Below, piece after piece: positions 1 to 6,032 of a stretch of 10,479 nt of DNA. A program made the position numbers and the translations under genes. Location: NCBI GenBank assembly GCA_903953145.1, contig CAJBIL010000180.1:1-10479 (forward strand). The letters are read 5' to 3'. Below the pieces are notes generated by a model. It did not search any database, was not told where the DNA came from, and was given only the letters and a program-made list of their open reading frames with translations. Every line of letters begins with the position of its first letter. Positions within the stretch are counted from its first letter, which is position 1. The DNA comes from an uncultured beta proteobacterium (lineage in GTDB: Bacteria; Pseudomonadota; Gammaproteobacteria; Burkholderiales; Rhodocyclaceae).

Positions 1-1464
1 CTGGCCGCACGCATGAAAGATTCCCTGCGTGAAGGTGATACGCTGGCGCGCCTTGGTGGTGACGAGTTTGTCGCCATTTTGCTAGACCTCGCGGACGTCG
101 CCGCCAGTCTGCCGATGCTCAGCCGTTTGCTGGTTGCTGCGGCTCAACCGGTGCCTATCGGTGATTTCACCCTTCAGGTTTCAGCCAGTGTCGGCGTCAC
201 CTTCTACCCGCAGGCCGACGAAGTGGATGCCGACCAATTGCTTCGCCAGGCTGATCAGGCCATGTATCAGGCCAAACTGGCTGGTAAAAACCGTTACCAC
301 GTTTTTGACGCGGAACAGGACAGCAGCGTACGTGGTCATCACGAAAGCCTGGAGCGTATCCGGCGCGCTCTGACCGAACGCGAATTCGTCCTCTATTACC
401 AGCCCAAAGTAAATATGCGTACCGGCGTGGTGATCGGCGCAGAGGCGCTGATCCGCTGGCAGCATCCCGAACAGGGGCTGCTTGCCCCAGCCGTTTTCCT
501 GCCCGTTATCGAAGATCATCCGCTCGCCGTCGAAGTGGGTGAATGGGTGATCGATACAGCGCTCAAGCAAGTCACCACCTGGCGTGCCGCCGGTTTGAAC
601 ATTCCCGTGAGCGTCAATATCGGCGCCCGCCAGTTACAGCAGCCAAATTTTGTTGATCGTCTGCGCACCTTGCTGGCCGCGCATCCGCTCGTAAAAACGG
701 GTGATCTTGAGCTGGAGGTACTTGAAACCAGTGCGCTGGAAGACCTGGCCGGCGTCTCGCAACTCATCGAAGCCTGTCGCGAGATTGGCGTGATGTTTGC
801 ACTCGACGACTTCGGCACAGGTTATTCCTCGCTCACCTATCTGAAACGCCTCGCGGTTCATCAGCTCAAGATTGACCAGAGCTTCGTCCGCGACATGCTC
901 GACGACCCTGACGACCTTGCCATTCTTGAAGGCGTGCTTGGCTTGGCCAGCGCGTTTCGCAGGCAGGTAATCGCAGAAGGCGTTGAAACCATTCAGCACG
1001 GTGAAATGCTGCTGCAACTCGGTTGTGAACTCGCGCAGGGCTATGGCATTGCCCGCCCGATGCCGGCTATCGACATTCCGGCCTGGGCCGTCACCTGGCG
1101 TCCTGACCCCGAGTGGGGCGGCCGATCTTCCTTCAGTCGCGACGATTTACCTTTGCTCTTTGCCGGTGTCGAGCACCGTGCCTGGATAATGGCGTTGGAA
1201 AACCATCTTCGGGACGAGCGCAAAGCCGCGCCACCGCTGGATCATCACCGCTGCCGTTTTGGTGTGTGGCTGAATAGCGAAGGACGAGCCCGTCACGGTG
1301 AGCAGCCGGCATTCCTGGTCATCGAACGCGTACATGCACAAATCCACACGCTGGCGGTTGAGTTGTGCGATCTGCGAGACACCCGCCGGCTCGGCGAACT
1401 CCATGACCTGCGCGATGCCTTGCTTGAACAGCTGAAGTCGCTGATGCAGGAACAGCAAAGGTAA
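1..1464 (+). CDS. GGDEF-EAL cyclic-di-GMP protein with C-terminal zinc-binding CZB domain (5' truncated)
   Basis: The reading frame is open to the first base, so the true start and any N-terminal sensor domain lie outside the window; the first in-window ATG (13) is inside the GGDEF domain. Seen: an intact GGDEF motif (residues 19-23 of the visible part) with an RxxD inhibitory site (REGD, residues 10-13) at the canonical five-residue spacing. An EAL domain follows with EAL at nt 442-450, a VNIGARQL segment, LELEVLETS, DDFGTGYSS, KIDQSF, AEGVET and a QGYGIARP end, so phosphodiesterase residues look intact. The last ~100 residues match the CZB (chemoreceptor zinc-binding) pattern: His at nt 1174, HHRCRFGVW (His at 1243, Cys at 1252) and a late HxxxH. 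Family knowledge: GGDEF makes and EAL degrades c-di-GMP; CZB binds zinc through three His and one Cys. Inference: zinc-responsive c-di-GMP turnover, probably net degradation. It ends 10 bp before tadA. Confidence 0.93.
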   Translation: MAARMKDSLREGDTLARLGGDEFVAILLDLADVAASLPMLSRLLVAAAQPVPIGDFTLQVSASVGVTFYPQADEVDADQLLRQADQAMYQAKLAGKNRYHVFDAEQDSSVRGHHESLERIRRALTEREFVLYYQPKVNMRTGVVIGAEALIRWQHPEQGLLAPAVFLPVIEDHPLAVEVGEWVIDTALKQVTTWRAAGLNIPVSVNIGARQLQQPNFVDRLRTLLAAHPLVKTGDLELEVLETSALEDLAGVSQLIEACREIGVMFALDDFGTGYSSLTYLKRLAVHQLKIDQSFVRDMLDDPDDLAILEGVLGLASAFRRQVIAEGVETIQHGEMLLQLGCELAQGYGIARPMPAIDIPAWAVTWRPDPEWGGRSSFSRDDLPLLFAGVEHRAWIMALENHLRDERKAAPPLDHHRCRFGVWLNSEGRARHGEQPAFLVIERVHAQIHTLAVELCDLRDTRRLGELHDLRDALLEQLKSLMQEQQR

Positions 1465-1474
1465 AATTAATCCG

Positions 1475-1936
1475 ATGAATGACGAATATTTCATGCGTGA
1501 GGCGATTTCCCTGGCGCGGGCCGCCGAATGCCTTGGTGAAGTGCCAGTGGGCGCCCTGGTTGTGCGTGACGGCGTGATTGTCGGGCGCGGCTTCAACTCG
1601 CCCATTGGTGAAAGCGACCCAACCGCCCATGCCGAAATTGCCGCCCTGCGCGACGCCGGGCGCAATCTCGACAACTACCGTTTACCCGGCTGCGAACTCT
1701 TTGTCACCCTCGAACCTTGTGCCATGTGCGCCGGTGCCATCCTGCACGCAAGGCTGGCACGCGTTATCTATGGCGCACGTGACCCGAAAACCGGGGTGCA
1801 TGGCAGTGTGGTTGACCTTTTTGCCGTTGAACGACTGAACCACCACACTGAAGTGCTGGGCGGCGTACTGGCCGAAGAATGCAGCCAGATGCTCTCCGCG
1901 TTCTTCGCCGAACGTCGCGCTAGGCGGGCGCCTTAG
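1475..1936 (+). CDS. tadA: tRNA-specific adenosine(34) deaminase TadA
   Basis: This zinc enzyme deaminates adenosine to inosine at the wobble position of tRNA-Arg(ACG) in the cytoplasm, allowing one tRNA to read several CGN codons; it is usually essential. The 153-residue length is normal for the family. Visible motifs are the cytidine/deoxycytidylate-deaminase signature HAE (His52 zinc ligand, Glu54 proton shuttle) and PCAMC (Cys82 and Cys85, zinc ligands), plus the TadA-type C-terminal FFAERR segment. The ATG at 1475 is the first start after the upstream stop. An AAGG at 1458-1461 lies 13 bases before it, a rather long spacing; ATG 1493 is possible but would remove the first six residues of the N-terminal helix. 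Its stop lies 2 bp before the next start, so the two are probably co-transcribed. Confidence 0.96.
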   Translation: MNDEYFMREAISLARAAECLGEVPVGALVVRDGVIVGRGFNSPIGESDPTAHAEIAALRDAGRNLDNYRLPGCELFVTLEPCAMCAGAILHARLARVIYGARDPKTGVHGSVVDLFAVERLNHHTEVLGGVLAEECSQMLSAFFAERRARRAP

Positions 1937-1938
1937 TC

Positions 1939-2421
1939 ATGCAGATCAGGATTTCACTGCGAGAGCAGACATTGACGTTGCTCGATGACGCCGGCCAGGT
2001 CTTGCGTCGCTATTCAGTGTCGACGGCAAGCAAGGGGGCAGGGGAGGTTTCCGGCAGCTATTGCACGCCTCGCGGGCAACATCTGATTCGCGCCAAAATT
2101 GGTGCCGGGCAAGCGGAGAACGCCGTATTTGTTGGCCGGCGGCCAAGCGGTGAGATTTACAGCACGGCGCTGGACAGCCAGTATCCCGGTCGCGACTGGA
2201 TTCTTAGCCGCATTCTCTGGCTATCGGGCTGCGAACCTGACAAGAACCGGCGTGGCTGCGTCGATACAATGCGCCGTTACATCTACATCCACGGCAGCCC
2301 GGACAACGCAACGATGGGCGTACCCGGCTCGCATGGCTGTATTCGCATGCGTAATGCCGATATTGTCGATCTCTTCGATCTGGTGCCGGCCTACACGCCG
2401 GTCGATATCACCGAAGCGTGA
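1939..2421 (+). CDS. YkuD-family L,D-transpeptidase without signal peptide
   Basis: YkuD enzymes form 3-3 peptidoglycan cross-links or attach proteins to peptidoglycan in the periplasm using a catalytic cysteine. The catalytic signature is present near the C-terminus: HGSPD with His118, then SHGCIRM with Cys134 as nucleophile and Arg137. The whole protein is a bare catalytic domain of 160 residues. Its N-terminus (MQIRISLREQTLTLL) is the first beta strand of the domain, with no hydrophobic signal sequence, lipobox or membrane helix. An in-frame TAG at 1921-1923 and the absence of start codons between it and 1939 rule out a longer N-terminus. The fold assignment is firm; cellular location and substrate are not. 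It could be cytoplasmic, exported by an unusual route, or act on cytoplasmic muropeptides. The gene follows tadA by 2 bp, and its 3' end overlaps the opposing NRDE gene by 31 bp. Confidence 0.9.
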   Translation: MQIRISLREQTLTLLDDAGQVLRRYSVSTASKGAGEVSGSYCTPRGQHLIRAKIGAGQAENAVFVGRRPSGEIYSTALDSQYPGRDWILSRILWLSGCEPDKNRRGCVDTMRRYIYIHGSPDNATMGVPGSHGCIRMRNADIVDLFDLVPAYTPVDITEA

Positions 2422-3188
2422 AAACTTTCACGCACTTCGCCAAGCGCGATTGAGCCGGCGCCGAAGCTACGTTCAGTTAATGTAACCAGACCATCCTTGC
2501 GTATCGTCAGCAAGGTCGACGCCCGTGTTCCGTAATCTGGTGAGCCGACAAAAATTGCCGACAAAATCCGCTCCCACGCAAGCGGCACGCCGGTTTCCGG
2601 CAAATGTATGTCGGGAAAAATCTCCTGGTCAGCGAGCAACCCGAAAAATGCGTTCTGTGCCGGGAGATCATCCAATGCCGTGGCAAATGCTGCTTTGGCG
2701 CTCGCCAGCTTGGGCCAGGGCGTATCCAGCAGATGGTTGGACAAACCGTAAATGCCTGGCCTTAGCCAGCGTGGCTGAGCCCCACGATTGCTGTAATAGC
2801 CAAGCCGATCACCATCACTGACAAACAGGTTAAAACCGTTGTAATCATTCCCCCGTTTTGCCAGGCGGGCCAGATAAGGCTCGGGGGTGTTGTCTACACC
2901 CGCATCCCCTCTTGCCTCAAGAAAATCTGCAACCAACGCACCGCGCGACGGGGCGTTTGCCCGCTGTTTCCCACCCTCGCGGTAATTGGTTAACGCCGCA
3001 AAGCGCCCCGACCGGCTAACGCCCAACCAGGTACCGCCAGCCTCAAGATCGTGTCCGGCCAGAATATCTGGCGATTCTGGCCAGAACCCGGCCGGTGCTG
3101 AAGATCGGGCAAAGAACTCATCCCGGTTGGCAGCAACGACCAGCGGATAGTCGGGATGCACCTGCCAGGCAAGCAGAATCAGACACAT
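2391..3188 (-). CDS. NRDE/TANGO2-family protein
   Basis: The 265-residue product starts MCLILLAWQ and carries the family-defining NRDE motif in VVAANRDEFFAR (around residue 22), followed by GGTWLGVSRSGRFAALTNYR, all typical of the NRDE (DUF833)/TANGO2 family. Length is normal for bacterial members. Cys2 directly after the initiator Met is the conserved N-terminal cysteine; the family has been related to Ntn-hydrolase folds. Biochemical function is not settled; eukaryotic and some bacterial relatives have been linked to heme trafficking. No signal peptide is visible, so it is probably cytoplasmic. The gene follows ygfZ on the same strand by 25 bp and is probably on the same transcript. Its 3' end overlaps the L,D-transpeptidase gene tail-to-tail. 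No clear Shine-Dalgarno precedes the ATG at 3188, but the MC start fixes it. Confidence 0.92.
   Translation of the reverse strand: MCLILLAWQVHPDYPLVVAANRDEFFARSSAPAGFWPESPDILAGHDLEAGGTWLGVSRSGRFAALTNYREGGKQRANAPSRGALVADFLEARGDAGVDNTPEPYLARLAKRGNDYNGFNLFVSDGDRLGYYSNRGAQPRWLRPGIYGLSNHLLDTPWPKLASAKAAFATALDDLPAQNAFFGLLADQEIFPDIHLPETGVPLAWERILSAIFVGSPDYGTRASTLLTIRKDGLVTLTERSFGAGSIALGEVRESFHASVISTGV
2412..2439. terminator. Strong inverted repeat over the convergent gene junction, possible bidirectional terminator
   Basis: GCGTGAAA (2416-2423) and TTTCACGC (2426-2433) are perfect 8-bp arms around an AC centre. The stem can continue through CGAAG (2412-2416) and CTTCG (2435-2439) with a two-base bulge. 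It contains the TGA of the L,D-transpeptidase gene and lies within the last codons of the opposing NRDE gene. Neither side has a T-tract, so it is not a textbook intrinsic terminator. It may define or protect the 3' ends of both mRNAs; this role is inferred from position only. Confidence 0.45.
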
Positions 3189-3213
3189 CGAGGCGATCTG
3201 CTATTTGCGAAGG

Positions 3214-4230
3214 TTAAAACTTCACCAGTTGCGTTTCGAGTCGGGTGCCACCCGGTACCCCAAGCTCAAGATCACCGGCTTCGACGAAATTCTCCTGAAT
3301 CACCGCCAGCGCTGTATATCCTCCCCCGGGGGCGGGCGCTGCATTGGCGACCATGCCGCACGCGTGCTCCGGGTTTTCCGGGGAATAAATCGCATTGCCT
3401 GCCGCCATCGGCTCGGCAGCACTGATGCGATAAAGGTGGCGTTTGACTTTGCCGAGATATTGCGTCCGCGCAATGATTTCCTGCCCCGGATAGCAACCCT
3501 TGTGAAAGCTGACGCCACCCAGTTGGTCGAAATTCGCCATCTGCGGGACAAATTCTTCCTTGGTCATCTCGGTAATCAGAGGAATCCCGGCCTGAATGTC
3601 CAGCCACTGCCAGGCGGGTGTGCCGACCGGCCGGGCAATGACCGCCAGTTTCTCCCACAACGCGGCTGCGCTCTCGCTGCTCACCACGATTTCAAAGCGC
3701 GTGCTATCTAGGCGGATCACTTTGCCATTGGTAAAAGAGGCGGTATCAAGCAAGCGTTGCGGGATGGGCAACGAGGCTTCCTGCAAGGCTGCTTCGGCCT
3801 GCACGCCGGACAAGCCAATCAATTCAAAGCGGGACGACATATCGGTGACTTTGACCTTCGCCCGCAAAACATACATTTGCAGACGTTTCAGGATCGCCGG
3901 CACAAGGTCTGACGACAATTGCAGCTGGAAATCAGGCCCGTTGCGAAATAGCAGAAAACTTGCCAGCATCCGCCCCTTTGCCGAGCACCAGGCAGAGTGC
4001 TGTGCAGCATCGGCGCCCAGATGGTTGATGTCGCTGGTGACCTGGTTGTGCAGGAAAGCCTTGGCCTCGTCACCGGCACATTCGATCAAACCAAGATGGG
4101 TCAGTGGCGCAATAATTGTCGCATCACGGGCGGCACTCACTTCTGATGCAATATTGCCAAAAGAAAGGACGCGACCACTGTCAAAACAGGCACCGGAAGC
4201 GCCTAGAAATTCTTGCCAATTGGAGTTCAT
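3214..4230 (-). CDS. ygfZ: tRNA-modifying/iron-sulfur maintenance protein YgfZ (folate-binding, GcvT-like fold)
   Basis: YgfZ is a tetrahydrofolate-binding protein of the GcvT/CAF17 family that supports synthesis or repair of certain [4Fe-4S] enzymes, including radical-SAM enzymes such as MiaB. The signature KGCYPGQE is present in HKGCYPGQEIIART, with the conserved cysteine at residue 246. Upstream family segments are also visible: a GLIECAGDEAKAFLHNQVTSDI strand-helix near residues 47-68 (only part quoted in family descriptions) and SAKGRMLASFLLFR. The length of 338 is normal. The ATG at 4230 starts a coherent N-terminus, although the first 25 residues are less conserved and the Shine-Dalgarno is weak. 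It is the first gene of a minus-strand pair with the NRDE gene and is divergent from mltG across a 186-bp intergenic region that should hold its promoter. Confidence 0.95.
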   Translation of the reverse strand: MNSNWQEFLGASGACFDSGRVLSFGNIASEVSAARDATIIAPLTHLGLIECAGDEAKAFLHNQVTSDINHLGADAAQHSAWCSAKGRMLASFLLFRNGPDFQLQLSSDLVPAILKRLQMYVLRAKVKVTDMSSRFELIGLSGVQAEAALQEASLPIPQRLLDTASFTNGKVIRLDSTRFEIVVSSESAAALWEKLAVIARPVGTPAWQWLDIQAGIPLITEMTKEEFVPQMANFDQLGGVSFHKGCYPGQEIIARTQYLGKVKRHLYRISAAEPMAAGNAIYSPENPEHACGMVANAAPAPGGGYTALAVIQENFVEAGDLELGVPGGTRLETQLVKF

Positions 4231-4327
4231 CGTTGCAGTTTCCCGTCGGGTTATCGTTGGCGTTTCATGCGCGAAACAAGGTAGGCGTTTTTGACCATTG
4301 GTGGCGGTATCAGTTCATAAAACCGGC

Positions 4328-4358
4328 GTTTCACAAGCAACCTTTCGGATATTATATC
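4328..4358. promoter_or_regulatory. Possible shared divergent promoter region for ygfZ and mltG
   Basis: The intergenic region 4231-4416 lies between divergent starts. An AT-rich patch at 4348-4358, GATATTATATC, is a perfect 5-1-5 inverted repeat. It offers TATTAT (4350-4355) as a plus-strand -10 element and, on the minus strand, a perfect TATAAT (4351-4356). The only matching -35 I see on the plus strand is a weak GTTTCA (4328-4333, 16-bp spacer); none is convincing on the minus strand. A TTGACC at 4291-4296 has no good -10 at standard spacing. Overlapping -10 elements could make the two directions compete. This is a weak, position-based call. Confidence 0.3.
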
Positions 4359-4416
4359 GCCACTCCAACTTTACCCTCTTCACCACAAGCTGCGGCCTTC
4401 GGAGCGCACTGAATCA

Positions 4417-5418
4417 ATGCTGCGATTTTTCAGAAACCTGATTTTGCTGGGTACGCTTTTGGCCACCGTGTCGTGCGGTGCTTTTGTCTGGATTGTTTAC
4501 TCGCCACTCAAGCTAAAAAATGCACCGGCTGAGTTCCACATTGCGCCTGGTAGCGGCTTGCGTAGTGCCGCCCTGCAAATCAGCGAGGCCGGCGCGCCAC
4601 TTCATCCCTGGGTTTTTATCCTGCTTGGCAAGATGCTACGGGCCGAAACCTCGATCAAGGCAGGCAGTTACGAAATCAGCGACGGCATTACGCCGCTACT
4701 GCTCATGGAAAAACTGACACGCGGCGATGTGACACAGGCAGAAGTCGCGTTTATTGAAGGCTGGACCTTCCGCCAGATGCGTGATCGCCTCAATGCCCAT
4801 CCGGAAATCCGGCACGACAGTACCAATCTTGTGGAAGCCGATATCCTGCAACGGATTGGCGCCGAAGGTAGCCGTGCTGAAGGTTTGTTTTTTCCTGATA
4901 CCTATCTTTTTTCAAAGCGCTCAAGCGATCTGGATGTGCTGGCGCGTGCCTACCGTGCCATGCAGCGGCATATTGCTCGCGAATGGGCAGCAAAAGCCGC
5001 TGGATTGCCTTATCGCGATCCTTATCAGGCGTTGATCATGGCCTCGATCGTTGAAAAGGAAACCGGCCGTGAAGCGGACAGAGCCCTGATTGCCGCTGTT
5101 TTCACCAATCGTTTGCGGCAAGGCATGTTGTTACAGACTGATCCGACCGTCATCTACGGTGTCGGCGAGAAATTCGACGGCAATTTGCGCAAGCGCGATC
5201 TGCTGACCGACACACCCTATAATACCTATACCCGAGGCGGCTTGCCGCCAACACCCATCGCCATGCCCGGCCTCGCTTCGCTACAGGCGACCTTACACCC
5301 GGCGGATAATCCGGCCCTTTACTTCGTTGCACGCGGTGACGGTAGCAGCCAGTTTTCACGCACACTTGATGAGCACAATCAGGCTGTAACACGCTACCAG
5401 AGAGGTGGAAAACATTGA
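4417..5418 (+). CDS. mltG: Endolytic murein transglycosylase MltG (YceG-like)
   Basis: MltG is an inner-membrane lytic transglycosylase that cuts nascent peptidoglycan glycan strands and so sets their length. The 333-residue product has an N-terminal transmembrane helix at about residues 7-29 with a short basic N-terminus, a LysM-like subdomain at about residues 38-95 and the YceG catalytic domain. The catalytic glutamate is Glu213 in ASIVEKETG. Other family segments are EGLFFPDTYLF, LLQTDPTVIYG and the C-terminal YNTYTRGGLPPTPI. The start at 4417 has a GGAG (4401-4404) upstream. Cys20 in the membrane helix is not in a proper lipobox. The gene leads the mltG-tmk-holB-pilZ-tatD operon; unlike E. 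coli there is no pabC directly upstream, where divergent ygfZ lies instead. Its stop overlaps the tmk start by 4 nt. Confidence 0.96.
   Translation: MLRFFRNLILLGTLLATVSCGAFVWIVYSPLKLKNAPAEFHIAPGSGLRSAALQISEAGAPLHPWVFILLGKMLRAETSIKAGSYEISDGITPLLLMEKLTRGDVTQAEVAFIEGWTFRQMRDRLNAHPEIRHDSTNLVEADILQRIGAEGSRAEGLFFPDTYLFSKRSSDLDVLARAYRAMQRHIAREWAAKAAGLPYRDPYQALIMASIVEKETGREADRALIAAVFTNRLRQGMLLQTDPTVIYGVGEKFDGNLRKRDLLTDTPYNTYTRGGLPPTPIAMPGLASLQATLHPADNPALYFVARGDGSSQFSRTLDEHNQAVTRYQRGGKH
5401..5408 (+). promoter_or_regulatory. Strong Shine-Dalgarno that fixes the TTG start of tmk
   Basis: AGAGGTGG lies 6 nt before a TTG at 5415, inside the last codons of mltG. There is no in-frame ATG at this position, and the TTG overlaps the mltG TGA as TTGA. 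The close match to the anti-Shine-Dalgarno sequence supports TTG as the real start and suggests translational coupling to mltG. Confidence 0.75.
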
Positions 5419-6032
5419 GCAGAGGCAAATTCATCACCTTCGAGGGTATTGATGGGGCCGGCAAGAGCAGCCACATTGCCGGTGTCACCAATTTTCTTCG
5501 CACCCGAGGGATGCCGGTCGTTGCAACCCGCGAACCCGGTGGTACGCTGCTCGGCGAAAAACTTCGCGAATTGTTGCTCAGCGAGCCGATGCATCTTGAA
5601 ACGGAGGCCATGCTGATGTTTGCCGCCCGCCGTGAACACCTTGCGCAGCTTATCGAACCTGCACTGGCCCGTGGCGACTGGGTCGTCTGTGATCGTTTCA
5701 GCGATGCAACCTATGCTTATCAGGGGGGCGGGCGTGGTCTCGACAAAAATAAGTTTGCCCAGCTTGAACAATGGGTGCATGGCCATTTACAGCCGGATCT
5801 GACGCTGCTCTTCGATTTACCACTTTCCGTCGCCAGCCAGCGCATTTCGGCACAGGCACGCGATCTTGATCGTTTTGAGCAGGAGCGTGCCGATTTCCAC
5901 GAACGAGTACGGCTCGCTTACCTTGATCGTGCAGCAAATGCGCCGCAACGTATTCAGGTAATCAACGCAGATCAGTCGCTCGAATTAATCAAGAAATCAG
6001 TTGAAGAAACGATCTCAAGAATTTGTTTATGA
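5415..6032 (+). CDS. tmk: Thymidylate (dTMP) kinase
   Basis: Tmk phosphorylates dTMP to dTDP with ATP in the cytoplasm, an essential step toward dTTP for DNA synthesis. The 205-residue length is typical. Visible motifs: the P-loop FEGIDGAGKSS (Lys17, Ser18), TREPGGTLLGEKLR for dTMP binding, VCDRFSDATYAYQGGGRG with the DR(Y/F) motif at residues 93-95, and a late DRFEQERADFHERVR segment typical of bacterial enzymes. Translation starts at TTG 5415, supported by a strong Shine-Dalgarno and by alignment of the N-terminus (SRGKFITFEG) with family members. The start overlaps the mltG stop by 4 nt, and the stop overlaps the preferred holB start by 4 nt, so it is embedded in a coupled operon. Confidence 0.97.
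   Translation: MSRGKFITFEGIDGAGKSSHIAGVTNFLRTRGMPVVATREPGGTLLGEKLRELLLSEPMHLETEAMLMFAARREHLAQLIEPALARGDWVVCDRFSDATYAYQGGGRGLDKNKFAQLEQWVHGHLQPDLTLLFDLPLSVASQRISAQARDLDRFEQERADFHERVRLAYLDRAANAPQRIQVINADQSLELIKKSVEETISRICL

Noticed and set aside
1147..1674. 175-codon minus-strand open frame across the CZB-domain and tadA coding regions
   Set aside because: Composition is Ser/Arg/Pro-rich as expected for an antisense frame, and both sense genes are well supported.
3322..3334. CCCCCGGGGG-type palindrome
   Set aside because: It is within ygfZ and encodes an Ala/Pro/Gly stretch (APAPGGG); simple G/C run rather than a site.
3205..3711. 168-codon plus-strand open frame
   Set aside because: It lies opposite the ygfZ C-terminal half including the KGCYPGQE coding stretch; no family resemblance.
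3596..4294. Long open frame (232 codons) on the plus strand
   Set aside because: It is antisense to ygfZ, which has clear family motifs; the translation has no recognisable domain and looks like a shadow of a GC-biased codon pattern.
4474..4480. Lipobox-like cysteine near the N-terminus of MltG
   Set aside because: The residues before Cys20 (TVS) do not fit a lipobox, and the cysteine sits inside the hydrophobic helix that anchors this family.
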